DNA of 64,000 bases from positions 227,321 to 291,320 of the forward strand of contig NZ_FNAJ01000009.1 in NCBI RefSeq assembly GCF_900101905.1. Reading direction: 5' to 3'. The translations under genes were made by a program, and so were the position numbers. Under the pieces are notes generated by a model. That model worked only from the letters and a program-made list of their open reading frames with translations. It was not told the DNA's origin and searched no databases. The DNA comes from Myxococcus virescens (GTDB lineage: Bacteria > Myxococcota > Myxococcia > Myxococcales > Myxococcaceae). Each line of letters opens with the position of its first letter. The first letter of the stretch is position 1. This document shows positions 56,873 to 64,000 of this stretch, piece after piece.

Positions 56873-58185
56873 GGTGCCTCCTGAAGCGTGAAGGCGAAGT
56901 CCTCGCCCTGCACGCGCTGGGCGCCCTCCCACCACTCCATGGCGTCACCCTGGCCGGCATCGCCCAGGACGAGGGCGGGCCGGTGCAGGCCGGCCCCGGT
57001 GGCCCGGTGGTACGGCAACGGCCCAAAAGGGGCGCCCGAGTCACGCCAAGGCGCAAGCCACGCGTCGGGGGCGCGGTAGGGCAGCGCCACCAGGTCGCTC
57101 ACCAGCAGGGAGTAGTTGAAGGGGTTGATGACGCCACCTGCCACGCCGGCACGGTGGCGCACGGTGAGCGCGCCGTTGTCGTCCACCTCGGCCAGGCCCG
57201 TGGTGCCGGGCAGCCGAAACGGCGCGGTGGACGCGAACCACGGCGCCACCCACGAGTCGGGCACCGTGTAGGGCAGGACGACCAGGTCGTCGATAAGGAG
57301 CGGGACTCCGCCCACGTTGGGGATGCCGGGGCCTGTGGTCCCCCGGCGGTTGAGCAGATACACGGCGCCATCGGGCAACTGCGTGTAGTTGCCATTGGTC
57401 GCGATGAGGGCCCCAGCGGACGGCGCATGACTGCCCACCACGCCATCGCGGCTCAGCGGCAGTCCGGCCCGGTGGAGGTACAGGTGCCAGGTGCTGTCTG
57501 TCTCCAGCCGCGCCCAGTAGGCCACCGTCCATTGGCTGCCGAGCTGCGTGGGCCAAGTTGCCGAGGTCCCTTCTCCGAATGTGGCGCATTGGCCGTACCG
57601 TCCGGGCTCGCTGACACTCGCGTCCACGTCGCTCGGCTCAAGGCCCCAGTTGGAAGTGAATCCGTCGTCGAAGGACCAGGTGTGGCCCAGGTGTGGCCCA
57701 GGCGCCGCCGCATCCACGCACACCGTGCCATCCGAGCGCTGGACGTAGTGGTGCCACTGCACTCCGTCCACGCCCAAGACGCGGGCCCAGTAGCCCACCG
57801 TCCAGTCCTCGCCGAGTTGCGTGGCCCAGCTGACGGATTGCCCATCGCTCAATGCGAGCGCATATCCCTCGTACCGCCCGAAGCTCGGCAACGCCGTCGG
57901 CGTCCCGACGGCGTTGGGCCACAGGCCGCGGCTCGATAGTAGGTTGCCGGCGAAGGACCAGGAGTCGCCCTCGCCGTCGATGAGCGCGCGAAGCGCCGCG
58001 GAGGCGGCGAGGGACAGCGGCCCGGTGCCGCCCTCGTAGGCCATGAGCTTCCGGCGCGCGCTGCTGCGCGGGTAGCCGCTGAAGGTGCGCACCTTCTCAC
58101 CCAGTAATACTGGTGAGTAGCGCAAGCCGCTCGACATCGAGACGGGCACGGGGATGCCGGAGAGGGCGAGGAAGGGCAAGGGCAT
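56869..58185 (-). CDS. phage tail protein with two LamG-like repeats
   Basis: A 438-residue protein. Two copies of a concanavalin/LamG-like module are seen, each with a T-Q-L-G-x-x-W-T-V-x-Y-W-A-R core: WATQLGEDWTVGYWAR and WPTQLGSQWTVAYWAR. Two copies of another segment also occur: LPYTVPDSWVAPWFAS and LPYRAPDAWLAPWRDS. Internal duplication is therefore clear. Position between tape measure and tip protein suits a distal tail protein; the modules may bind glycans. Confidence 0.75.
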   Translation of the reverse strand: MPLPFLALSGIPVPVSMSSGLRYSPVLLGEKVRTFSGYPRSSARRKLMAYEGGTGPLSLAASAALRALIDGEGDSWSFAGNLLSSRGLWPNAVGTPTALPSFGRYEGYALALSDGQSVSWATQLGEDWTVGYWARVLGVDGVQWHHYVQRSDGTVCVDAAAPGPHLGHTWSFDDGFTSNWGLEPSDVDASVSEPGRYGQCATFGEGTSATWPTQLGSQWTVAYWARLETDSTWHLYLHRAGLPLSRDGVVGSHAPSAGALIATNGNYTQLPDGAVYLLNRRGTTGPGIPNVGGVPLLIDDLVVLPYTVPDSWVAPWFASTAPFRLPGTTGLAEVDDNGALTVRHRAGVAGGVINPFNYSLLVSDLVALPYRAPDAWLAPWRDSGAPFGPLPYHRATGAGLHRPALVLGDAGQGDAMEWWEGAQRVQGEDFAFTLQEAP

Positions 58186-58195
58186 GGCGCGAGGC

Positions 58196-60970
58196 TCAGG
58201 TGCGGAAGGAGAAACGCTGGGAGAGGCGCGCGAGGGTGCGCTGTAGGTTGCGCCCGCTCTCCTCAATGGCCTCGTCGATGTCGTATCCGGTGATGTAGTT
58301 GTTGACTGTGATTGATGCAGGCGTGTCTGCCATTGCGCCCGCCGTCTTCGTGTAGCGGTCGTTGCGCGGGTCGTTTGGCTGCTTCCAGTCGGGCAGCTCC
58401 TCCCCTCCGCGGTTGCGCAGGATGCCGTCGCCGCTGGGCTGCGGTGGGCGCGCGCCACCACCGGACGAGGTGGGCGGAGGCTGTCGCGTGGGCTCCTGGC
58501 TGGGGCCGTCCTGCGCGTCCTGGGACTGATACCGCCGCAGCATGACCTTCCACGCGGTCGGCACGTTGGAGAGGGCGTCAGTGGCCTTCTGCAACGCCTC
58601 CGTGTTCCTCAACACCTCGGCCGTCTCGCGGGCCTTCGCCTCCGCCGTCTCCCAGGTGAGGTCGTTCAACGCCTGGAGGGACTCGCCCATGGCGTTCGTG
58701 TCCACCTTCATCTTGTCGAGCGAGTTGGCGAACTTCTTCAACGAGTCGATTCCGAGCCACTCCACCGCCTTGCTGATGCCCCTGATTACGGCCTGAACGG
58801 CGCCGACGATGCCGTTCCACACATGGGCGAGGCCCTGCGCCACGGTGAGGATGACCGTGGCGATACCCTTGAGCACCTTGAAGAGTGCTTCGAGGACAGG
58901 CCCTGCGATGAGCTGGAGCGGCGTCATCACCATGAGGACGGCCTGCGCCACCGCGGTGAGGATGGGCGCCAGCGTCTGGAAGATGGCGCCCACCAGCACT
59001 AGGGGCGGCACCAGCGGCTCCAGGACCTGGCCAAGCACCTCGAACACCGGAGTGAGCGCGCCCACCACTGCGTCGATGATGAGGAAGATGGCGCCCACCA
59101 GCGGCTGGAGCGGAATCAGGACGGCGCCGAGCGCATCCGCCACGTGCTGGATGACGTTGCTCACCATTTCCATCAGCACCTGGAAGCCCTCGGACTGGGC
59201 GAGCAGGTCCATGATGACGGCGCCGATGCCAGCGAGGGGATTCATCCCGCCCGCGAGGAAGCCCTCCGCGAAGCTGTTGACCAGGTCATTGACGCGCCCG
59301 AAGGCGGCGCGCACCTTGGAGACGATGGCGACGCGGGCGTCCTCAATCGCCTGTAGCAACTCCGCGGAGAGTCGGCGGGCCTTGTCGCCGATGGCCTTGA
59401 AGTAGGCCCGCGCGCCCGTGCCCCCGTGCTTGGCCAAGTCCTTGATGGTGTCGGCGAGCTGCTCGTTGGCCTGGATGACGGGGGCCGCCACCTTGTCGAG
59501 CCCCATCGCGGCAATCATCCGCTCGTCGTCGTCGGCCATGCGGACCTTGGCCTTGCCTCCGGGGAGCGACATGGAGGGGAGCCACTGGGCCAGCGTCTCA
59601 ATCAGCTTCGGGATGCCGAGCTGCTCGCCAAGCTCCTTCGAGTGCTTCCAAGAGTCCTGGAATCCGAAGACGACGCCGTCTGCCGCAGCCTTGCCCACCT
59701 CGGCGGCACCGGCGACCATCGACGTGGCAGCGGCTTTGGCGACGCCCGCTGTCGCGTCAGCAACGGCCTTCGCCTTTGCGACACTCGTGCTGACGACCTC
59801 CGCCAGGTCATCGGCGGTGACATTCTGCGCGACGTCCAGCGCAGCGTTGAGGCGGCCCATTTGCAGGTCCTTGGGCAGCGCCTTCACCAGGGGGGCCATC
59901 ATCTTGGCCCCCTGCCGAATCATCCACGCGAGGGTGGAGAGGGAGGAGCGGACGATGAACTCGATGCCAGCGGTGACAGCCCTGACGCCCGCCGTAATAG
60001 TGTCCCAGACCTTGCCGGCGAAGCTGCCGATGGAGGCGAGGATGGCCGCCACCGACTGCTTGATGCCGTCGCCGGCAATCTTCCAGACGCCATAGATGGC
60101 GCCGGCCGCAAGCACGATGCCGGCGAGTGCGGCGGCCAGGGCGATGAGGGGCACCATCAGCCCGCCCAGACTGCGGAGAAAGGGGCCGATGGCCCCCGTG
60201 GCCTCGGCGGCGTCCTTGCCCGCGCGCTTCGCGGCCTCTCCGGCCTCCTTCGAGGCCTTCGCGACCTCCTTACCGGCCTTCCCGGCGGCCTCTCCAACGC
60301 CCTTGGTGGCCGCAGCGGCGTCCGTCGCAGCCTTCGCAGCCTCCTTCCCGGCCTTCGCGGCGGCTGCACCAGCGGCCACGGCTGCCGCCTTGTTGCCGTT
60401 GAGCGCAGTTCGCATCGAACCGCTCAGCTTGTTGACGCCAGCGGTGATGCCCGCGAGCCCCACCGACTTGTCCAGCTTGCCCAGCACGCCGATGAGGATT
60501 CCGCTGGACTTCGCCAGGCCTTCGACGACACCCGCCAGCTTGCCCACGGTGCCGATTGCGAGGCCCAAGCCGGCCACCCAGGCGGCCATGTCCGCCGCCG
60601 CGCGCTTCTGCGTGGGGCTCAATCGCTGATAGGTGGCCACCAGCTTGTCGATGAAGGCCGTCAACCTCTTCACCGCGGGGCCGAAGAGGTCTCCGATGTC
60701 CGCGGCGAGCGTGTAGAGCAGGTCCGTCAGGTGCTTCAGCTCCATCCGGAGCTCGTAGTTGGAGGAGGCCGCCGCCGCGACGGCCGCGCCGATGCCTGCC
60801 GCGACGATGGCGCCCAGGTTGCCGATGGGTTCGGCTGCCTCCTTCACCTTCTTCGCCATCTCCTCGGTCGCCTTCGCCAGGTCCCCCATCGACTTGAGGG
60901 CCTGGCCAATGGACGCGGTGACGACCACGTACAGGTCGCCAACCTTCAGGCCGCCGGATGCGCTGGACAC
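58196..60970 (-). CDS. phage tape-measure protein
   Basis: A 924-residue, Ala/Lys-rich, mostly helical protein with hydrophobic stretches (LMVPLIALAAALAGIVLAAG; PLVPPLVLVGAIFQTLAPIL), a run of AGKEAAKAA-type repeats, and a position directly behind the tail-assembly chaperone pair. Its length sets tail length in siphophages. GTG at 60970 with AAGGAG in the right place, overlapping the end of the chaperone extension region; frame upstream to 61054 is not used. Confidence 0.88.
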   Translation of the reverse strand: MSSASGGLKVGDLYVVVTASIGQALKSMGDLAKATEEMAKKVKEAAEPIGNLGAIVAAGIGAAVAAAASSNYELRMELKHLTDLLYTLAADIGDLFGPAVKRLTAFIDKLVATYQRLSPTQKRAAADMAAWVAGLGLAIGTVGKLAGVVEGLAKSSGILIGVLGKLDKSVGLAGITAGVNKLSGSMRTALNGNKAAAVAAGAAAAKAGKEAAKAATDAAAATKGVGEAAGKAGKEVAKASKEAGEAAKRAGKDAAEATGAIGPFLRSLGGLMVPLIALAAALAGIVLAAGAIYGVWKIAGDGIKQSVAAILASIGSFAGKVWDTITAGVRAVTAGIEFIVRSSLSTLAWMIRQGAKMMAPLVKALPKDLQMGRLNAALDVAQNVTADDLAEVVSTSVAKAKAVADATAGVAKAAATSMVAGAAEVGKAAADGVVFGFQDSWKHSKELGEQLGIPKLIETLAQWLPSMSLPGGKAKVRMADDDERMIAAMGLDKVAAPVIQANEQLADTIKDLAKHGGTGARAYFKAIGDKARRLSAELLQAIEDARVAIVSKVRAAFGRVNDLVNSFAEGFLAGGMNPLAGIGAVIMDLLAQSEGFQVLMEMVSNVIQHVADALGAVLIPLQPLVGAIFLIIDAVVGALTPVFEVLGQVLEPLVPPLVLVGAIFQTLAPILTAVAQAVLMVMTPLQLIAGPVLEALFKVLKGIATVILTVAQGLAHVWNGIVGAVQAVIRGISKAVEWLGIDSLKKFANSLDKMKVDTNAMGESLQALNDLTWETAEAKARETAEVLRNTEALQKATDALSNVPTAWKVMLRRYQSQDAQDGPSQEPTRQPPPTSSGGGARPPQPSGDGILRNRGGEELPDWKQPNDPRNDRYTKTAGAMADTPASITVNNYITGYDIDEAIEESGRNLQRTLARLSQRFSFRT

Positions 60971-60974
60971 GGTG

Positions 60975-61582
60975 CTACTCCTTCGCGCGCTGGCGCACGC
61001 GGTACGTGAGAGTCTTTCCTTCACTGCTTCCGCGTGCGGCGGAGGCCCCGGCACTGCGCGAACCTCCGCGCGCCGCCCCTCTCACCTCGTCGGCTTCGAG
61101 CGCCGCATGGGCCAGCAGGTGGACGACGTCACTCGCCGCCCACCTGCGCACCTCATACGGGGATTGCCCCGTCAACTTCACCACCGCGAAGAGGGCATTC
61201 AGCTCGGGGTGGTCTCGGAGTTTCCCTTCGCCTCCTCCACGGAGGGGCCACCGAAGGCCTTGATGAAGTCGGCCTGGTGCTCCTCGAGCCACGCCTCCAG
61301 CCGCACGGCCTCCAGGTCCTCGTCGGTGAAGACGCGGCGCGCGCCGCCGGGGAAGTAGAGGCAGGTGATGGCGACGCGGGCGATGAATCCATACGCGGCG
61401 AGGCCGTCCACCGGCTGGCCCTTTTCGTTCACCTCGCCGGCCTTTTGGGCCTTGTCGAGCATGGAGATTTTGTCGCCCTGGGTGGGCTCGCAGATGGCGT
61501 ACTCGTCGTCGCCCAGGCGGATGCGCTTGTGCTCCTTGCGCGGCATGCCGATGGGCTTGCGGAACGTGGGGGTGGCAGTCAT
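60975..61582 (-). CDS. tail-assembly chaperone, frameshift product (gpGT-like)
   Basis: Reading begins at 61582 as the short chaperone, slips -1 at 61220-61226, and continues as LRDHPELNALFAVVKLTGQ to the TAG at 60975, giving 202 residues. The extension contains SPYEVRRWAASDVVHLLAHA, typical of the T part of tail-assembly chaperones. The extension has no start codon of its own with a ribosome-binding site in the right place. Confidence 0.8.
61199..61582 (-). CDS. tail-assembly chaperone, short form (gpG-like)
   Basis: A 127-residue protein (KPIGMPRKEHKRIRLGDDEY, VFTDEDLEAVRLEAWLEEH) between the tail-tube and tape-measure genes, the place of lambda gpG. It coats the tape-measure protein during assembly. 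ATG at 61582 follows AGGAGACATC. It ends 20 bp after the slippery heptamer. Confidence 0.82.
   Translation of the reverse strand: MTATPTFRKPIGMPRKEHKRIRLGDDEYAICEPTQGDKISMLDKAQKAGEVNEKGQPVDGLAAYGFIARVAITCLYFPGGARRVFTDEDLEAVRLEAWLEEHQADFIKAFGGPSVEEAKGNSETTPS
61220..61226 (-). promoter_or_regulatory. -1 ribosomal frameshift slippery site
   Basis: The minus strand reads G GGA AAC in the chaperone frame (codons AAG GGA AAC), an exact X-XXY-YYZ heptamer. Lambda uses GGGAAAG at the same place. After a -1 slip the frame stays open for another 81 codons. Confidence 0.85.
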
Positions 61583-61620
61583 TGCGGATGTCTCCTGTGG
61601 GGTGGGTGAGAGGGATTGCG

Positions 61621-62049
61621 TCAGATGGCGACGGGGGCGCCGGCGCAGTTGAGGGTGACGGAGAGGGTGACCAGGTCGGTCACGCTCTTGCCTTCCTCGT
61701 ACGTGTCCACCGTTACCGGGTAGCGCCAGCCGCGGCTGCCCTCGGTGGCGTTCTCGTCCTCGATGACGAGGAGGTAGATGATGGTGTCTGTTGTGAAGGA
61801 GCTGCGAAGCAACACATGCGGAGCGCTCCCCTTGAAGAGGTGCCCCGACAAGGGGATGGTGAAGTCCTTCAGCGTCTTCTTGCGGCGCTTGTAGCCGTCG
61901 CTGCCGAAGTAGTTGGAGTCCACCTGGTCGGCGCTGAAGGAGACGGTGGCCTCGCTCATGCCCTCCAGCCTGTTCGCTTCGGAGGGCACCTCGGCGGCGG
62001 TGGCTGTGAGGTGGAGGGCATCGACGTAGGCGGCAGAGGGTCCGGGCAT
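61621..62049 (-). CDS. phage major tail (tube) protein
   Basis: A 142-residue protein with features of siphophage tail-tube proteins (MSEATVSFSADQVDSNYFG, DFTIPLSGHLFKG, YLLVIEDENATEG), lying between tail completion and chaperone genes. ATG start with AAAGGAGCACC upstream. Placement is the main support. Confidence 0.75.
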   Translation of the reverse strand: MPGPSAAYVDALHLTATAAEVPSEANRLEGMSEATVSFSADQVDSNYFGSDGYKRRKKTLKDFTIPLSGHLFKGSAPHVLLRSSFTTDTIIYLLVIEDENATEGSRGWRYPVTVDTYEEGKSVTDLVTLSVTLNCAGAPVAI

Positions 62050-62061
62050 GGGGTGCTCCTT

Positions 62062-62514
62062 TCAGCGTGAGTGCTGCTTGAGGTAGGCCGCCAGCACCTG
62101 CGCGACGCCCTTGCGAGCGACGCCTCGGGAGCGGCGGAAGGCTTTCTTGAGGAAATGGGGCGGCGGGCTGACGATTTGCGCGCCCCAGTGGAACCCCTCG
62201 TGAATCGGGCCGGCCTCGGGGTGCTCGTACCCGGCCGTCCACGAGGTGGAGAGGGGCCGCCCGAGGTTGTATTCAGGGCCCGAAATGAAGCCGGATTCGG
62301 CTAGCGGCGGGGGCAGTTGCTCGCCCGCGTCCCGCGCGGCCTCTTCCGCCATGGCGCGCTCCCAGGGAGCGGAGCGCGGCACGAGGAAGCTGGAGAAATC
62401 GAGCGTCTGCCGCACGGCCGCGTGAATGGGCGCGTCCAGCTTGCGCAGCACCTGACGGGCGTTGCGGCGCAGGGCAGCAATCTTGTTGGCGTCGAGGCGG
62501 ACTCTGACGGGCAT
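62062..62514 (-). CDS. HK97 gp10-like tail completion protein
   Basis: A 150-residue basic protein with the family pattern at the C-terminus: AGPIHEGFHWGAQIVSPPPH, FLKKAFRRSRGVARKGVAQV. HK97 gp10 relatives are neck or tail-completion proteins. ATG start. Follows the terminator-like gene by 20 bp. Confidence 0.75.
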   Translation of the reverse strand: MPVRVRLDANKIAALRRNARQVLRKLDAPIHAAVRQTLDFSSFLVPRSAPWERAMAEEAARDAGEQLPPPLAESGFISGPEYNLGRPLSTSWTAGYEHPEAGPIHEGFHWGAQIVSPPPHFLKKAFRRSRGVARKGVAQVLAAYLKQHSR

Positions 62515-62534
62515 GCCCCGTAGAAGGGGTGCCG

Positions 62535-62939
62535 TCAGGCCGAGTATCGCGCGGTGAGGTTGAAGACGAAGCGGAGGGAGCCCTCGCCATCCGGGCCCAT
62601 GAAGTGGGGGCCCGCGCCCTCACAGCGCACGTCCACGTAGCCGGGCACGCGCGCCAGGTGCAGCGCCGTCCAGCACCGCGCCGCCAATTCACGCGTGGCC
62701 GTGTAGCTGCCCTTGGGCCCGCGCACGATGACTTGCACGTCCGGCGCCAGCACGCCGCGCCCGGTGCCCAGGTAGAGGCCTGACTCGCCGCCCGTGTGGC
62801 GGAGGCACACCATCCGCGGCGGCGCGCTGGGGGGGAAGGGGCCGGGGTAGAGGGTGGGCGGGTTGGTGGTGCTTGAGAGGTCCAGCCCTGCCGCCTCCAG
62901 GTACGCGGCGAGCTCGAGCTCCACGTCCCTCGGTGTCAC
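62535..62939 (-). CDS. phage tail terminator-like protein
   Basis: A 134-residue protein resembling small tail-terminator or minor capsid proteins (DVQVIVRGPKGSYTATRELA, then FVFNLTARYS at the end). Tail terminators cap the tail tube and join it to the head. Overlaps the upstream gene by 4 bp. Confidence 0.65.
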   Translation of the reverse strand: MTPRDVELELAAYLEAAGLDLSSTTNPPTLYPGPFPPSAPPRMVCLRHTGGESGLYLGTGRGVLAPDVQVIVRGPKGSYTATRELAARCWTALHLARVPGYVDVRCEGAGPHFMGPDGEGSLRFVFNLTARYSA

Positions 62940-63256
62940 AGGTACACCTCGTAGTGGTCCACCGCGCCCATGAGGTTGACGTGCGTGACGACGTGGATTG
63001 GCGGCTTGCCGGCGTCCTCGTCGTCCGGGCTGGTTCCGGGCGGGTACACCCTATCCTCGGGCCGCACCTCCACGGCGCAGTACATGAGTCCTGCGGCCAC
63101 GCGCTCTTCGCCGTCGGTGGTGACGATGCGCTTCATGGTGCCCTGGTAGCGACAGGCGTGCAGCTCCGGCTCCGCGTACTCGTGCTCGCCGCGGGCATTA
63201 GTGACGAGCAGGCGTTCCAGCCAGAAGCGCTGGCGCAAGGCGTGGCCCATGAGCAT
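62936..63256 (-). CDS. phage head closure-like protein
   Basis: A 106-residue protein (FWLERLLVTNARGEHEYAEP, YCAVEVRPEDRVYPPGT) placed where siphophages have their head-closure protein. It shares one base with the upstream stop (TGATG). The family call is by position and size only. Confidence 0.55.
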   Translation of the reverse strand: MLMGHALRQRFWLERLLVTNARGEHEYAEPELHACRYQGTMKRIVTTDGEERVAAGLMYCAVEVRPEDRVYPPGTSPDDEDAGKPPIHVVTHVNLMGAVDHYEVYL

Positions 63257-63903
63257 CAGCGCAGCCTCCGGTACGGGGTGAGCATCTGCCGCGCGGTGGA
63301 GGGCAGGGCGGCGCGGCCCCCGCCCTCGCCGGCGAAGTAGGACATGCTGGTGCCCCCGATGCTCTCACTGGCGACGTCGGCGGGCTTCCCATCGCGCGAA
63401 AGCGCGGCCGTCGCGGCCTCCATGGCCGCGAGCTGGATGGCGACAGGCAAGTCCACCACCAGCGAGGAGTCCATCGCGGCTTGGCCCGGCGTCACCCAGC
63501 CAGCGTCATAGGTGACAACCACCTCGCCCGTGTCGCGCGCCTCCAGCGGCGTGGGGGAGACGCCCGGCGACCAGGAGCCCGTGAAGGGCCAGCGCGAGGA
63601 GCGCGCCACCAGCCGCCCCAAGAGCGCGGAATCGAGCGCGTAGGACGCGGCGTCCACCTCGACGCCGCGCACCTCCACGCGCACCACCTGGCGGACGGCG
63701 CCGCCCTTCAGCCAGAGGTGCGGCCCGCCCGTGCCCGCCACAGACTCCACCACGCCGAGGCGGCGGTGCAGCGGATAGCCGACGTAGGACGCCACCGCTT
63801 CGGATGCGGCGGTGATGAAGAGGGCCAGCCGCGGCCCCTCCACCGCCGTTCGCGCGGCGAGGGGCAACTGCTCGGCCGTCAGCAAGTCCTGGGGCGCGGG
63901 CAT
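63256..63903 (-). CDS. phage head-tail connector-like protein
   Basis: A 215-residue protein with features of gp6/gp15-type connector proteins: FITAASEAVASYVGYPL, DTGEVVVTYDAGWVTPG, DLPVAIQLAAMEAATA. These attach under the portal and start the tail joint. ATG at 63903 behind GAGGTGAC. Confidence 0.75.
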   Translation of the reverse strand: MPAPQDLLTAEQLPLAARTAVEGPRLALFITAASEAVASYVGYPLHRRLGVVESVAGTGGPHLWLKGGAVRQVVRVEVRGVEVDAASYALDSALLGRLVARSSRWPFTGSWSPGVSPTPLEARDTGEVVVTYDAGWVTPGQAAMDSSLVVDLPVAIQLAAMEAATAALSRDGKPADVASESIGGTSMSYFAGEGGGRAALPSTARQMLTPYRRLR

Positions 63904-63915
63904 GGTGGTGTCACC

Positions 63916-64000
63916 TCACAGGGGCCGGCGGGAGCTGCCGCCCACCACCAGCAATGCGCCCGTGGTGAGCGTGGGCGAGGAGCCACCGACGAGAACCAGC
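63916..64000 (-). CDS. 3' end of a prophage gene with VGGSS repeats
   Basis: Only 27 codons and the stop are visible. They read LVLVGGSSPTLTTGALLVVG, then GSSRRPL and TGA, i.e. two copies of a V-x-V-G-G-S-S motif. Placed between a connector gene and the missing head genes. Could be a short structural or decoration protein. Confidence 0.55.
   Translation of the reverse strand, partial: LVLVGGSSPTLTTGALLVVGGSSRRPL

Noticed and set aside
60975..61292. Independent gene with a start at 61292
   Set aside because: The proposed N-terminus has no family similarity or ribosome-binding site; the -1 frameshift explains the frame better.

Overview
The window is high-GC bacterial DNA (roughly 70 percent G+C by eye) with the gene style of a myxobacterium, most likely Myxococcus or a close relative. 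Signs are eukaryotic-type Ser/Thr kinases fused to PEGA or SUMF1-like domains, a receiver-DUF4388 protein, a CFI-box protein, frequent GTG/TTG starts, and a tmRNA that encodes the tag ANDNVELALAA. The species assignment is inference; no database search was possible.

Positions 1-48,684 are ordinary chromosome. From the left: the 3' part of a repeat-rich J-domain/TPR gene; a receiver-DUF4388-TPR membrane protein; tsaD and rsmA; a deoxynucleoside kinase; panB-panC-smpB followed by an SspB-type ClpXP adaptor; and a minus-strand block (FecR lipoprotein, LysM protein, HD-GYP phosphodiesterase, DUF971 protein, Ser/Thr kinase) that reads like one operon. Next come a Nit-family amidase and the divergent rimP-nusA-ylxR-infB-ylxP-rbfA-truB translation cluster, then rpsO and pnp. 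They are followed by a membrane protein with an M23 peptidase, dut, a kinase-SUMF1 fusion joined by short overlaps to an ABC_sub_bind lipoprotein-like protein and purB, convergent purC, a lipoprotein, a SPOUT methyltransferase, a small zinc-finger protein, an HtrA-like protease, a CFI-box protein with a TlpA thioredoxin, a TPR protein, an OmpA/TSP3 outer-membrane protein and an M16 protease pair.

At 48,904-49,266 lies ssrA (tmRNA). Its 3' end is the attachment site of a prophage that fills the rest of the window and continues past the right edge. The prophage begins with a tyrosine integrase whose last codons lie inside the tmRNA on the opposite strand. Next come an excisionase-like HTH protein, a gene-free 690-bp stretch with several hairpins of related layout, a kinase-like protein without a catalytic domain, a small ribbon-helix-helix-like protein with GGTATC repeats at its promoter, a membrane cargo-type gene, and then a siphophage-type tail and connector module read right to left. 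That module includes a tail-assembly chaperone with a canonical -1 slippery heptamer (GGGAAAC) and a tape-measure protein of about 924 residues.

Two themes connect the window. All non-ClpXP parts of the trans-translation route are here: tmRNA, SmpB and an SspB-like adaptor, the last two adjacent. The integrase/attachment layout recalls the Myxococcus phage Mx8, where attP lies inside the integrase gene.
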